The position numbers were made by a program, and so were the translations under genes. The notes under the pieces were generated by a model. It was not told where the DNA came from and did no database searches. It saw only the letters and a program-made list of their open reading frames with translations. Shown here piece after piece: positions 15,325-31,926 of a stretch of 64,000 bases of DNA. The stretch covers positions 62,001 to 126,000 of the forward strand of contig NZ_JBBEOG010000004.1 of NCBI RefSeq assembly GCF_037860835.1, in the 5' to 3' direction. Every line of letters starts with the position of its first letter. The first letter of the stretch is position 1. Source of the DNA: Aquipuribacter nitratireducens. Its GTDB lineage: Bacteria; Actinomycetota; Actinomycetes; Actinomycetales; JBBAYJ01.

Positions 15325-16398
15325 GTGGTCGACGCCGTCCCCCGCCTCCGCGCCGCGCTGTCCGCCCTGCCCGCGTACCGCCCAGGCCGGGCGCCCAGCG
15401 GCGGGGGAGGACCGGCGTTCAAGCTGTCGTCGAACGAGAACCCGTATCCGCCGCTGCCGTCGGTGCTCGGCGTGCTCGCCGACGCGGACCGCCTCGTCAA
15501 CCGCTATCCCGACATGTTCGCCACGGGGCTCGTCCACCGCATCGCCGCACGCCACGGCGTCGCAGCGGAGCAGGTCGTGTGCGGGACGGGCAGCGTGGGG
15601 GTGCTCGGTCAGGTGGTCCAGGCCACGTGCGAGGCGGGCGACGAGGTGGTCTTCGCCTGGCGCTCGTTCGAGGCCTACCCGATCGTCGTCGGCGTCAGCG
15701 GCGCCACCGCGGTCCGGGTCCCCCTGGCCCCGGACGGCCGGCACGACCTCGACGCCATGGTCGCGGCCGTCACCGAGCGCACCCGGCTCGTCCTCGTGTG
15801 CAGCCCGAACAACCCGACCGGCCCGGCGGTTCACCGCGAGGAGATGCTCGACCTCCTCCGGCGGGTGCCGCGTGACGTCGTCGTCGTGCTCGACGAGGCG
15901 TACGCCGAGTTCGTCCGGGACCCGGCCGCGGTCGAGGGTCCGCCGCTGCTCGAGCAGCACCCCAACCTCGTGGTCCTGCGCACGTTCTCCAAGGCCTACG
16001 GGTTGGCGGCGCTGCGCGTCGGCTACGCGCTGGCGACCCCGGTCGTCGCCGACGCGCTCCGGGCGACCGCGGTTCCCTTCGGGGTCTCCGGCCCCGCGCA
16101 GGCCGCCGCCCTCGCGTCCCTCGACGCCGAGGACGAGCTCCTCGAACGGGTGGGGGACCTCGTCACGGAGCGCGACCGTGTCCGCGCAGCGCTGCGCGGC
16201 GTCGGTTGGGAGGTGCCCGAGCCGCAGGGGAACTTCGTGTGGCTCGCGCTCGGTGACCGGACGGAGGAGTTCGTCGCGGCCTGCGAGGCCGTCGGCGTCA
16301 CCGTCAGGGGCTTCCCCGGGGAGGGCGCCCGCTGCTCGATCGGGGAGCCGGAGGCCAACGACCTGCTCGTCCGGACCGCAGGCGGCTTCGCCCCGTAG
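15325..16398 (+). CDS. pat: Aromatic amino acid aminotransferase (Pat/HisC-like)
   Basis: A 357-residue class I/II PLP aminotransferase. FKLSSNENPYPPLPSV, WRSFEAYPIVVGVSGA, CSPNNPTGP and LRTFSKAYGLAALRVGYAL (Schiff-base Lys) follow the order seen in actinobacterial Pat, the putative phenylalanine aminotransferase closely related to HisC. It would convert aromatic 2-oxo acids and amino acids using glutamate. The lack of any other histidine gene nearby favours Pat over a dedicated histidinol-phosphate aminotransferase, though the two overlap in activity. The GTG start is fixed by the -10 box 6 nt upstream and gives the normal family length. Confidence 0.82.
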   Translation: MVDAVPRLRAALSALPAYRPGRAPSGGGGPAFKLSSNENPYPPLPSVLGVLADADRLVNRYPDMFATGLVHRIAARHGVAAEQVVCGTGSVGVLGQVVQATCEAGDEVVFAWRSFEAYPIVVGVSGATAVRVPLAPDGRHDLDAMVAAVTERTRLVLVCSPNNPTGPAVHREEMLDLLRRVPRDVVVVLDEAYAEFVRDPAAVEGPPLLEQHPNLVVLRTFSKAYGLAALRVGYALATPVVADALRATAVPFGVSGPAQAAALASLDAEDELLERVGDLVTERDRVRAALRGVGWEVPEPQGNFVWLALGDRTEEFVAACEAVGVTVRGFPGEGARCSIGEPEANDLLVRTAGGFAP

Positions 16399-16481
16399 CG
16401 CCGTCCCCGTCCCACGTCCCGACCGGCCGGTCCGCAGGGCCGGGAGGGGGCGGTGACGGAGAGTGCCTCCCCGGAACGGGC

Positions 16482-16509
16482 TAAAGATTTCGGACAGGTC
16501 CGTCGATAC
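16482..16509 (+). promoter_or_regulatory. Putative sigma28 (FliA/WhiG-type) promoter
   Basis: TAAA at 16482-16485, a 16-nt spacer, then GTCGATAC at 16502-16509. The WhiG/FliA consensus is TAAA-N15/16-GCCGATAA, so 10 of 12 consensus positions match at the right spacing. The AT-rich box stands out in GC-rich DNA. It lies about 110 nt before the GTG of the secreted low-complexity protein. The identity of the cognate sigma factor is inferred; none is encoded in the window. Confidence 0.5.
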
Positions 16510-16619
16510 CGTCGTCGCAGAGGTTCCCCCACCGCGACGGCGCCGTCGTTCGCGACAGGACGGGACCTCGCAGAGCGGTCAGGACCGGCGGGAGCCGGCC
16601 GGAGGAGACGGAGGCAGGC

Positions 16620-17846
16620 GTGGGCCTGAGCCAAGGGGCGTCGTTCCTCGTCGCGACGATCGCCCTCGGTGCCGTGTCGACCGCGTCCGTCGCCTCCGTC
16701 GCCGTCGTCGGCTGGAGCTCGTACAGTACGCCCGCCGTCGAGCGGCCGGTGGCCGCCGACACCGCCGCGGTCGTGCCCGCTGGCCCGGACTCGTCCCGGC
16801 AGGTCGGCGTGGTTCGGCAGCCGCCGTCCGTCACGGTCCCGTTCTCGCCCGAGCGCACCGCGGTGCTCATCGCGGTCGCCAACGAGGACCTGACCTTCGG
16901 CGAGGACGGCCGCATCATGGAGCCGAGCCTCACGGCGTCGCCCGAGCCGTCCGTCCTCGGCCCGTCCGAGCTCGTGCCCCCGTCCGTCGTCGAGGCGCCG
17001 GTGCCGACCGCCCCGTCGTCGCGGCCGCCCACCATCGTCGAGGTCGTCGTCGGCGTCGTGCCGGACCTCGTCGAGGTCGTCGAGACCCCCACCGAGGGCC
17101 CGACCCCGACCGGTACGCCGACGGCGGCGCCCACGGACGGGTCGACGGCCACCCCCACGGACACTCCGACGTCGGCACCGACTGACACCCCGACCGACGC
17201 TCCGACGATCAGCCCGACGGACACCCCCACCACGCCCCCGACCGACGAGCCGTCGGGCACCCCGACCTCCACCCCGACTCCCGAGCCGTCCCCCTCGCCG
17301 TCGGGTGGGCCGCGAGACCCCGGTGGCCGTCCGTCCGACGAGCCGCGCCCCTCGCCGACGGCTCCGGGCCGTCCGGACGAGCCGTCGCCGCCGACCGACC
17401 GGCCGTCCGCCTCACCGGAGGCTCCCGGCCGCGACGACGTCGAGGCCGCGGAGAAGGCCGCGCAGAAGGCCGCGCAGAAGGCCGCCGAGAAGGCGGCCAA
17501 GGAGAAGGCGGCTGCGGAGAAGGCGGCTGCGGAGAAGGCCGCGAAGGACAAGGCCGCTGCCGAGAAGGCCGCTGCCGAGAAGGCGGCGAAGGACAAGGCC
17601 GCGAAGGACAAGGCGGCTGCGGAGAAGGCCGCGGTGGAGAAGGCGGCCAAGGAGAAGGCGGCCAAGGAGAAGGCCGCGAAGGAGAAGGCGGCCAAGGAGA
17701 AGGCCGCGAAGGAGAAGGCGGCCAAGGAGAAGGCCGCCAAGGAGAAGGCCGCCGCCGAGGAGCGAGGCCGCTCGTCCACCGCTCCCGGCCAGGCGGGCAC
17801 CCAGGGCTCGGCGTCCAACGGCAAGGGCTCGCCCGGCCAGTCCTGA
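16620..17846 (+). CDS. Secreted low-complexity protein with Pro/Thr linker and Lys/Ala/Glu repeats
   Basis: 408 residues, no recognised enzyme domain. A signal-like hydrophobic segment lies at residues 7-32. A short region to about residue 155 has no obvious family. A Thr/Pro/Ser-rich stalk (about 156-275, many TPT/PTD units) follows, then a highly repetitive Lys/Ala/Glu helix (about 277-380) built from KEKAA-type pentads, and a Gly/Ser-rich tail. The layout resembles a cell-wall-spanning stalk plus a charged helical rod; the Lys/Ala part also resembles histone H1-like or TolA-like sequence. GTG start with GGAGACGGAGG upstream. The probable sigma28 promoter suggests co-expression with motility or developmental genes. 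Function unknown. Confidence 0.7.
   Translation: MGLSQGASFLVATIALGAVSTASVASVAVVGWSSYSTPAVERPVAADTAAVVPAGPDSSRQVGVVRQPPSVTVPFSPERTAVLIAVANEDLTFGEDGRIMEPSLTASPEPSVLGPSELVPPSVVEAPVPTAPSSRPPTIVEVVVGVVPDLVEVVETPTEGPTPTGTPTAAPTDGSTATPTDTPTSAPTDTPTDAPTISPTDTPTTPPTDEPSGTPTSTPTPEPSPSPSGGPRDPGGRPSDEPRPSPTAPGRPDEPSPPTDRPSASPEAPGRDDVEAAEKAAQKAAQKAAEKAAKEKAAAEKAAAEKAAKDKAAAEKAAAEKAAKDKAAKDKAAAEKAAVEKAAKEKAAKEKAAKEKAAKEKAAKEKAAKEKAAKEKAAAEERGRSSTAPGQAGTQGSASNGKGSPGQS
17449..17760 (+). repeat. In-gene 15-bp tandem repeat array coding Lys/Ala/Glu pentads
   Basis: Roughly twenty imperfect 15-bp units of the type GCGGCCAAGGAGAAG and its synonymous variants (GCCGCG, GCGGCT) run without interruption inside the secreted protein gene. 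The pentad encoded is mostly AAKEK, with AAAEK and AAKDK variants. Units near 17641-17760 are almost identical, which suggests recent expansion by slippage; length variation between strains is expected. Confidence 0.8.
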
Positions 17847-18005
17847 CGCCGGCACTCACGCCCACGGCGGCTGATCCCCCCGAGGGCCATGGGTAAGGTC
17901 TGCGGTGACCGGGCCCACCGCCCGGGGGCCGGCACCCGCCACGCACCAGCGCGGCTGCCGGGTCGGCGAGGCGGGGCGATCCCCTGCCGAGGCGAGGAGG
18001 TGCAC

Positions 18006-19217
18006 GTGCCCGACACCGTCGTCGGAACGGCAGCCGGCCCCGACCGGGCGCTGTCCGTACACCGCACGCACGAGGACCGCTCCCGCGCAGGCGCGGACGA
18101 GATGGTCCAGCTCATCAGTCCGGAGGGGGAACGGCTCGAGCCCCGCGGGGCGGCGGAGGAGTACGCCGGCCACGTCGAGGACGTCACCGACGACGACATC
18201 CGCGGCATGTACCGCGACATGGTCATCGTCCGGCGCTTCGACAGCGAGGCCACGGCGCTGCAGCGGCAGGGCGAGCTCGGCCTGTGGGCCAGCCTGCTCG
18301 GTCAGGAGGCGGCGCAGGTCGGCAGCGGACGGGCCCTGCGACCGCAGGACTACGTCTACCCGACGTACCGCGAGCACGGCGTCGCGTGGTGCAAGGGCGT
18401 CCCGCCCAAGACGCTGCTCGGGCTCTACCGCGGGGCGAGCCTCGGTGGTTGGGACCCCGCCGAGCACAACTTCGCGCTCTACACGATCGTCATCGGGTCG
18501 CAGACGCTCCACGCGACGGGCTACGCGATGGGCCTGCAGCGCGACCACGCCGTCGGCACCGGCGAGCCCGACCGAGACACCGCCGTCGTCGCCTACCTCG
18601 GTGACGGCGCCACGAGCCAGGGCGACGTCAGCGAGGCGCTCGTCTTCAGCGCCGTCTACAACGCCCCCGTCGTGTTCTTCTGCCAGAACAACCAGTGGGC
18701 GATCAGCGAGCCGAACGCCCGGCAGACCCGGGTGCCGCTGTACCGGCGCTCGTCCGGCTTCGGCATCCCCGGCGTGCGGGTCGACGGCAACGACGTGCTC
18801 GCGACCCTCGCCGTCACCCGCGCCATGACCGAGCGCGCGCGCTCGGGCGACGGCCCCGGCTTTATCGAGGCGTGGACGTACCGCATGGGCGCGCACACGA
18901 CCTCCGACGACCCGACCCGCTACCGCATCGCGGCCGAGGTCGAGGAGTGGAAGCTCAAGGACCCCATCGCCCGCGTGAAGGCGTACCTCGCGCGGACGGG
19001 CGCGGCCGACGAGGCGTTCTTCGCCGACGTCGAGACCGAGGCCCAGGACATCGCCACCGAGCTCCGCACCGCCTGCCGCACCATGCCGGACCCGGAGCCC
19101 GAGTCGATGTTCGACCACGTCTACGCCGAGCCCCACGCCGTCGTCGACGCCGAGCGCGAGGAGTACCTCGCCTACCGGGCGGGCTTCGCCGACGAGACGG
19201 AAGGGGCCGGCGCATGA
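18006..19217 (+). CDS. 2-oxoacid dehydrogenase E1 component, alpha subunit
   Basis: About 403 residues. The thiamine diphosphate motif starts at [14 protein letters not shown] and closes at the CQNNQW segment; the substrate-side segment [14 protein letters not shown] is typical of pyruvate/branched-chain E1 alpha. It decarboxylates a 2-oxoacid and passes the acyl group to E2 lipoate together with the beta subunit. GTG 18006 is preferred because AGGAGG ends 5 nt upstream at 18000; an in-frame ATG at 17889 would add 39 Arg/Pro-rich residues that look non-coding. TAAGGT at 17894-17899 is a candidate -10. Whether the substrate is pyruvate or branched-chain oxoacids cannot be decided. Confidence 0.9.
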   Translation: MPDTVVGTAAGPDRALSVHRTHEDRSRAGADEMVQLISPEGERLEPRGAAEEYAGHVEDVTDDDIRGMYRDMVIVRRFDSEATALQRQGELGLWASLLGQEAAQVGSGRALRPQDYVYPTYREHGVAWCKGVPPKTLLGLYRGASLGGWDPAEHNFALYTIVIGSQTLHATGYAMGLQRDHAVGTGEPDRDTAVVAYLGDGATSQGDVSEALVFSAVYNAPVVFFCQNNQWAISEPNARQTRVPLYRRSSGFGIPGVRVDGNDVLATLAVTRAMTERARSGDGPGFIEAWTYRMGAHTTSDDPTRYRIAAEVEEWKLKDPIARVKAYLARTGAADEAFFADVETEAQDIATELRTACRTMPDPEPESMFDHVYAEPHAVVDAEREEYLAYRAGFADETEGAGA

Positions 19218-20209
19218 GCTCGACGAGTCTCGGCAAGGCCATCAACGCCGGTCTGCGGGCCGCGATGGACGACGACCCGAAGGTCGTCCTCATGGGCGAG
19301 GACATCGGCGCCCTCGGCGGGGTCTTCCGGGTGACCGACGGTCTGCAGAAGGACTTCGGCGAGGACCGCGTCATCGACACCCCGCTGGCGGAGTCCGGCA
19401 TCGTCGGCACCGCGATCGGCCTCGCGATGCGCGGCTACCGGCCCGTCGTCGAGATCCAGTTCGACGGGTTCGTCTTCCCCGCGTTCGACCAGATCGTCAC
19501 GCAGCTGGCGAAGATGGGGAACCGGTCGAACGGGCACACGCGGCTGCCGGTCGTCGTGCGCATCCCGTTCGGCGGGGGCATCGGCGCGGTCGAGCACCAC
19601 TCCGAGTCGCCCGAGGCCTATTTCGTCCACACGGGTGGGCTCCGGGTCGCGAGCCCGGCCACGCCCGAGGACGCGTTCTGGATGATCCAGCAGGCCATCG
19701 CCTGCCCGGACCCCGTGGTGTTCCTCGAGCCGAAGCGGCGGTACTGGGACAAGGGTGAGGTCCCCGACGGGGTCTCCCTCGCCTCCGGCGAGGCGCCGCT
19801 GCCCATGCAGTCGGCGCGGGTCGCCCGCGAGGGCCGCGACGTCACGCTCCTGTGCTACGGGCCGATGGTGCGCACGTGCCTCGCAGCCGCGGAGGCCGCG
19901 GCCGAGGACGGCACCGCGGACATCGAGGTCGTCGACCTGCGGAGCCTGTCCCCGCTCGACGTGCCGACCGTGGTGGCGTCGGTCCAGCGGACGGGTCGCG
20001 CGGTCGTCGTCCACGAGGCTCCCCTCACGCTCGGCTTGGGTGCCGAGCTCGCCGCCCGCATCCAGGAGGCGTGCTTCTACCACCTCGAGGCACCGGTGCT
20101 GCGGGTCGGTGGGTTCTCCACCCCGTACCCGGCGGCCAAGATCGAGGACGAGTACCTGCCGGACCTCGACCGCGTCCTCGACGCCGTCGACCGGTCGCTC
20201 GCGCACTGA
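19214..20209 (+). CDS. 2-oxoacid dehydrogenase E1 component, beta subunit
   Basis: 331 residues of the transketolase-like E1 beta: LGKAINAGLRAAMDDDPKV, GEDIGALGGVF, DTPLAESGIVGTAIGLAMRG and FDQIVTQLAKM are all family blocks, ending with the transketolase C-terminal domain (EAPLTLGLGAELAARIQE). It forms the alpha2beta2 E1 with the upstream subunit. The ATG overlaps the E1 alpha stop by 4 nt, giving coupled synthesis. Length is standard. Confidence 0.93.
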   Translation: MSSTSLGKAINAGLRAAMDDDPKVVLMGEDIGALGGVFRVTDGLQKDFGEDRVIDTPLAESGIVGTAIGLAMRGYRPVVEIQFDGFVFPAFDQIVTQLAKMGNRSNGHTRLPVVVRIPFGGGIGAVEHHSESPEAYFVHTGGLRVASPATPEDAFWMIQQAIACPDPVVFLEPKRRYWDKGEVPDGVSLASGEAPLPMQSARVAREGRDVTLLCYGPMVRTCLAAAEAAAEDGTADIEVVDLRSLSPLDVPTVVASVQRTGRAVVVHEAPLTLGLGAELAARIQEACFYHLEAPVLRVGGFSTPYPAAKIEDEYLPDLDRVLDAVDRSLAH

Positions 20210-20240
20210 CGCGCGGGCCGAGAAGGAAGGACCAGACGCC

Positions 20241-27822
<7,582 letters not shown>

Positions 27823-27873
27823 CGCTTCACCGACTGCAGCGATACGAAGTGGTCCTGTCGCGGATGGTCCCCC

Positions 27874-27879
27874 TAACGT
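27874..27879 (+). promoter_or_regulatory. -10 element (TAACGT) of lysE
   Basis: TAACGT ends 7 nt before the lysE GTG, implying a leaderless transcript. The LysG palindrome is about 45 nt further upstream, a normal activator distance for LysR-type regulators. Confidence 0.45.
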
Positions 27880-27886
27880 CGGCTGC

Positions 27887-28486
27887 GTGACCGCCCTGCT
27901 CGCCGGCCTCGGCCTCGGCCTCTCCCTCATCGTCGCGATCGGCGCCCAGAACGCCTTCGTCCTGCGGCAGGGGCTGCGAGGGGAGCACGTCGGCGCCGTC
28001 GTCGCGGTGTGCGCGACCTCCGACGCGGTCCTCATCAGCGCGGGCGTCGCCGGCGCCGGTGCGCTGCTCGAGGCCGTCCCGTGGTTCGTCGTCGTCTTCC
28101 GCTTCGGCGGTGCGGCGTTCCTCCTCCTCTACGCCGCGTTCGCCGCGCGACGGGCGCTGCGACCCGGGACGCTCGACCCCGCTCGGGCGCCGGTCCGTGC
28201 GGGACTGCTCCCGACCGTCGGGACGGCCCTGGCGCTCACGTGGCTCAACCCGCACGTCTACCTCGACACCGTCGTGCTCCTCGGCTCCGTCGCGCAGGGC
28301 TGGGGCGATGCCCGGGTGCTCTTCGCCGTCGGCGCCGTGGCCGGGAGCATCATGTGGTTCGCCCTGCTCGGGTTCGGCGCGCGCCTGCTGCGACCGGTGT
28401 TCGCCCGGCCCGGCGCGTGGCGCGTGCTCGACGCGCTCGTCGCCGTCGTCATGGTCGCGATCGCGGTCGGTCTGCTGGTGGGGTGA
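27887..28486 (+). CDS. lysE: LysE/ArgO-family basic amino acid exporter
   Basis: 199 residues, six hydrophobic segments. IGAQNAFVLRQGLRGEHV near the N terminus and TWLNPHVYLDTVVLLGS in the middle are the defining LysE/ArgO motifs. It exports lysine or arginine when internal pools rise. It pairs with the divergent lysG, whose product should activate it. Length is normal. GTG start fits the -10 box at 27874. Confidence 0.92.
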   Translation: MTALLAGLGLGLSLIVAIGAQNAFVLRQGLRGEHVGAVVAVCATSDAVLISAGVAGAGALLEAVPWFVVVFRFGGAAFLLLYAAFAARRALRPGTLDPARAPVRAGLLPTVGTALALTWLNPHVYLDTVVLLGSVAQGWGDARVLFAVGAVAGSIMWFALLGFGARLLRPVFARPGAWRVLDALVAVVMVAIAVGLLVG

Positions 28487-28507
28487 GTGTCGAGGGCGCG
28501 TGCGAGC

Positions 28508-30634
28508 ATGCTCGCCGTGACGGACCTCACGACGGACACCTCGGACATCCCGGACACCGCGCGCGAGGCTGACGCGGCCACGAGCCCGTTCGCCGACCTC
28601 GACGCGTACCAGGCGCTGCCGCGCCTCGGCGGTCTCGCTCTCAGCCCGGACGGCACGCGGCTCGTCACGGGCCTGCAGACCCTCAACCCCGAGGCCAACC
28701 GCTTCGTCACCGCGCTGTGGGAGGTCGACCCGAGCGGCCGCAGGCCCGCGCGCCGGCTCACGCGCAGCGCGAAGGGGGAGAGCCTCGCGACGTTCACGCC
28801 CGACGGCACCCTCCTCTTCACCTCCGCCCGGCCGGACCCCGACGCCCCGGGCGACGACGACGGGCCCGCGGCGCTGTGGGCGCTCCCGCCCGGTCCCGGC
28901 GAGGCCCGTGTGGTCGCCGCCCGCCCCGGCGGCATCGGTGTCGCGTGCGTCGCGAGGGACTCCGGCGACGTCGTGGTGACGAGCGCGACGCTGCCCGGCG
29001 CCGACGACACCGCCGCATCCGACGAGGAGCGGCGCAAGGCCCGCAAGGACGGGAAGGTCACCGCGATCCTCCACGAGGCCTTCCCCGTGCGGTACTGGGA
29101 CGGCGACCTGGGTCCCGACGCGCCCCGGCTGCTCGTCGGCCGGCTCGGTGACGACGACGACGCCGACCTCGAGCTGCGCCAGGTCGTCGGGCACGTGCGC
29201 CACGGCCTGCGCCACGCCGTCGTCGACGTCACAGCCGACGGGCGGACCGCGGTCACGACGTGGGACACCATCGAGGGCCGCGCCGTCAGCCGCTTCTCCC
29301 TCGTGAGCATCGACCTCGCGACCGGGGCACGCCGCACCCTCCTGTCGGACCCCGACCTCGAGTTCGAGCAGCCGCGCATCAGCCCGGACGGCTCGACCGT
29401 CGCGCTGCAGGTGTACCGCCGCTCCACCCCGGACGACCCGGGCGACTACCGCCTCGCCGTCGCGCCCCTCGGGCGCCCGGGCGAGGTCGACAACGGCAGC
29501 GAGCACGTCACCTACCGCGAGGTGGCGCCGGGCTGGGACCGCTGGTCGGGCCGGCCGGTGTGGACCCCGGACGGCCGGGCGCTGCTCGTCACCGCCGACT
29601 CCGACGGGCGTGCGCCGGTGTTCCGCGTCGACGTCGCCTCCGGCGCCGTCACCCAGCTGACCGGCGACGACGCCGCCTACTCCGACGTCGTCGTGAGCGC
29701 CGACGGGCGGCACGTCTACGCCCTCCGCTCCGCGGTCGGCGCCCCGCCGGCTCCGGTCCGCCTCGACCCCGAGACCCCGCACCAGACGCCGGTGCATCTG
29801 CGGGGCCCCGTACCCGCGCCCGTCGTGCCGGGCCGGCTCGAGGAGGTCACCGCGACGGGGGAGGACGGCACCCCCCTGCGGGCGTGGCTGTGCCTGCCGG
29901 ACGGCGCCGACGAGGAGCGCCCGGCGCCGCTGCTCCTGTGGATCCACGGTGGTCCGCTCGGGTCGTGGAACGCGTGGTCGTGGCGCTGGAACCCGTGGCT
30001 CGCCGTGGCCCGCGGCTACGCGGTCCTCCTGCCCGACCCCGCCCTCTCGACCGGCTACGGGATCGAGTTCATCCGCCGCGGTTGGGGGGCGTGGGGCGAC
30101 GCGCCCTACAGCGACCTGCTCGCGCTCACCGACGCAGCCGAGGCCCGCGGCGACGTCGACGAGACGCGCACCGCGGCCATGGGCGGTTCCTTCGGCGGCT
30201 ACATGGCGAACTGGGTGGGCGGCCACACCGACCGCTTCCGCGCGATCGTCACCCACGCCTCGCTCTACGCCCTCGACCAGTTCGCGGCCACCACCGACGC
30301 CGCCCACTACTGGGAGCGCGAGATGAGCCCGGAGATGACGGCCCACCACAGTCCCCACCACCACGTGGACCGCTGGGTCACCCCGACCCTCGTCGTGCAC
30401 GGCGACAAGGACTACCGCGTGCCGATCGGCGAGGCGCTGCGCCTGTGGTGGGACCTCGCGAGCAAGGACACCGACGAGCACGGCGTCATGCCGCACAAGT
30501 TCCTCTACTTCCCGGACGAGAACCACTGGATCCTCACGCCCAACCACTCGACGCTCTGGTACGAGACGGTCTTCGCGTTCCTCGCCCACCACGTGCTGGG
30601 GCAGGAGTGGCGCACGCCCGAGCTGCTGCGGTGA
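28508..30634 (+). CDS. S9-family peptidase (prolyl oligopeptidase-like)
   Basis: About 708 residues. The first 430 form a WD40-like/beta-propeller (repeated SPDGTRLV-type strands), and the C-terminal alpha/beta hydrolase holds the catalytic Ser in MGGSFGGYMANW, Asp in VHGDKDYRVP and His in DENHWILTPNH. It cleaves oligopeptides, acylaminoacyl- or dipeptidyl-type. No signal peptide, so cytosolic. Start is uncertain: GTG 28487 directly follows lysE, ATG 28508 and GTG 28517 are alternatives and none has a good ribosome site. Confidence 0.9.
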   Translation: MLAVTDLTTDTSDIPDTAREADAATSPFADLDAYQALPRLGGLALSPDGTRLVTGLQTLNPEANRFVTALWEVDPSGRRPARRLTRSAKGESLATFTPDGTLLFTSARPDPDAPGDDDGPAALWALPPGPGEARVVAARPGGIGVACVARDSGDVVVTSATLPGADDTAASDEERRKARKDGKVTAILHEAFPVRYWDGDLGPDAPRLLVGRLGDDDDADLELRQVVGHVRHGLRHAVVDVTADGRTAVTTWDTIEGRAVSRFSLVSIDLATGARRTLLSDPDLEFEQPRISPDGSTVALQVYRRSTPDDPGDYRLAVAPLGRPGEVDNGSEHVTYREVAPGWDRWSGRPVWTPDGRALLVTADSDGRAPVFRVDVASGAVTQLTGDDAAYSDVVVSADGRHVYALRSAVGAPPAPVRLDPETPHQTPVHLRGPVPAPVVPGRLEEVTATGEDGTPLRAWLCLPDGADEERPAPLLLWIHGGPLGSWNAWSWRWNPWLAVARGYAVLLPDPALSTGYGIEFIRRGWGAWGDAPYSDLLALTDAAEARGDVDETRTAAMGGSFGGYMANWVGGHTDRFRAIVTHASLYALDQFAATTDAAHYWEREMSPEMTAHHSPHHHVDRWVTPTLVVHGDKDYRVPIGEALRLWWDLASKDTDEHGVMPHKFLYFPDENHWILTPNHSTLWYETVFAFLAHHVLGQEWRTPELLR

Positions 30635-30737
30635 CGGCACCTGTGACGACGCACGAAGCCGGTCTGCGGCGGCCGGGACTGCGTGCTCGCGCTGCGCGTC
30701 CGGCCGGCGGGCCGGGGCGCGGCGGCCGGAGGGGTGG

Positions 30738-31808
30738 TTGGCTGACGGGGTGACGACGACGAGCACCCGCGTCCCCTACGAGCCGGTCCGCGACCGCCCC
30801 GTCCGCTGGGGGGTGGTCGGGCCCGGTCGCATCGCGAACGGCGTCGTCCGCGACCTGCGGGAGCAGTGCGCCGCCGACGGCGTCCTCCATGCCGTCGCCT
30901 CCCGCAGCGTCGACCGTGCCCGGGTGTTCGCCGACGAGCACGGCGCCGCGGTCGCGTACGGCTCCTACCTCGAGCTGCTCGACGACTCCGACGTCGACGT
31001 GGTGTACGTCGCGACCCCGCACCGGCAGCACCACCAGCTCGCGCTCGCCGCGCTCGAGCGCGGCAAGCACCTGCTCGTGGAGAAGGCCTTCACGTGCACC
31101 CTGGCCGGGGCCGAGGAGGTCGTGGCAGCGGCCCGCGAGCGTGGGCTGTTCGTCATGGAGGCGATGTGGACGCGCTTCCAGCCGACCGTCGTCCGCCTCC
31201 GCGAGCTCGTCGCCGAGGGCGCGGTCGGGGACGTGCGGAGCGTGCGCGCCGACCTCGGGCTGCGGGTGCCGTTCGACGCCGCGGACCGGCTGTGGGACCC
31301 CGCCCAGGGCGGTGGCGCGCTCCTCGACCTCGGCGTCTACCCGCTCTCGTGGCTGCAGATGGTGCTGGGCGGCCGCCCGACCCGCCTCGACCACGTCGGG
31401 AGCCTCGCGCACAACGGCGTCGACGCCGAGTCCACGCTGCTGTGGCACGCCGAGGACGGTCGCCACGGCGTCGCGTCGTGCTCGCTCCTGTCGCCCCTGC
31501 CCGGGGCAGCCGCGGTGTTCGGGGGCGAGGGCTGGATCGAGGTGCCCCCGCGCTTCCACCACCCCGACCGCCTGCTCGTCCACCGTCGGCGCGACGGGCG
31601 CTCCGTCGAGTCCACCGAGGAGGTCGTCGCGCCGGCGCGCGGGACCGGGTACTCCCACGAGCTCGACGAGGTGCACCGCTGCCTGCGGGAGGGGCTCACC
31701 GAGTCGCCGACCATGCCGCTCGACGACACGCTCGCGGTCATGGGCGTGCTCGAGGAGGCCCTCCACCGCCTCGGGATCACGTTCACCGAGGACGACGCCG
31801 TGGTGTGA
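30738..31808 (+). CDS. Gfo/Idh/MocA-family NAD(P)-dependent oxidoreductase
   Basis: About 356 residues. Rossmann motif WGVVGPGRIANGVVRDL, then VDVVYVATPHRQHHQLALAALERGKHLLVEKAFT, which carries the EK motif of the family, and a C-terminal alpha/beta domain with DLGVYPLSWLQMVLGG. These enzymes oxidise sugars, inositols or trans-dihydrodiols. TTG 30738 has GGAGG 5 nt upstream; GTG 30750 is the alternative. Substrate unknown. The gene is followed by the direct repeats at 31846. Confidence 0.88.
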   Translation: MADGVTTTSTRVPYEPVRDRPVRWGVVGPGRIANGVVRDLREQCAADGVLHAVASRSVDRARVFADEHGAAVAYGSYLELLDDSDVDVVYVATPHRQHHQLALAALERGKHLLVEKAFTCTLAGAEEVVAAARERGLFVMEAMWTRFQPTVVRLRELVAEGAVGDVRSVRADLGLRVPFDAADRLWDPAQGGGALLDLGVYPLSWLQMVLGGRPTRLDHVGSLAHNGVDAESTLLWHAEDGRHGVASCSLLSPLPGAAAVFGGEGWIEVPPRFHHPDRLLVHRRRDGRSVESTEEVVAPARGTGYSHELDEVHRCLREGLTESPTMPLDDTLAVMGVLEEALHRLGITFTEDDAVV

Positions 31809-31845
31809 TGCCGGGTCCCACCGGCGGCCGTCAGGACGAGCGAGC

Positions 31846-31920
31846 GTCGTCGATCATGACCGTGGTCGCCTGGGCCGGGCGTGCTGCGCGACGCGGGTCG
31901 TCGATCATGACCGTTGTCGC
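31846..31920 (+). repeat. Pair of 24-bp direct repeats without a gene between
   Basis: Copies at 31846-31869 and 31897-31920 share GTCGTCGATCATGACCGT then differ by one base before GTCGC; the period is 51 bp. The 27-bp spacer is unrelated. They occupy most of the gap between the oxidoreductase and DUF805 genes. Size, spacing and position are close to the 52-bp-period repeats at 9374-9500, yet the sequence is different. Two converging genes end here, so a terminator role was considered, but neither copy forms a strong hairpin with the other. Confidence 0.8.
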
Positions 31921-31926
31921 ACGGGA

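Noticed and set aside
16420-16431. GACCGGCCGGTC palindrome after pat
   Set aside because: It has no loop and only moderate extension, so it is too weak to call a terminator with confidence.
16481-18253. A 590-codon minus-strand open frame rich in Phe/Ala/Ser
   Set aside because: It is the antisense shadow of the Lys/Ala repeat gene; the sense strand has a ribosome site, signal segment and family-like tail.
27827-30766. A 979-codon minus-strand frame with Val/Arg/Glu bias
   Set aside because: It is the shadow of the S9 peptidase and lysE genes, which have all catalytic motifs on the plus strand.
31846-31920. Rho-independent terminator for the two convergent genes
   Set aside because: The two copies are direct repeats and cannot pair with each other as a hairpin.
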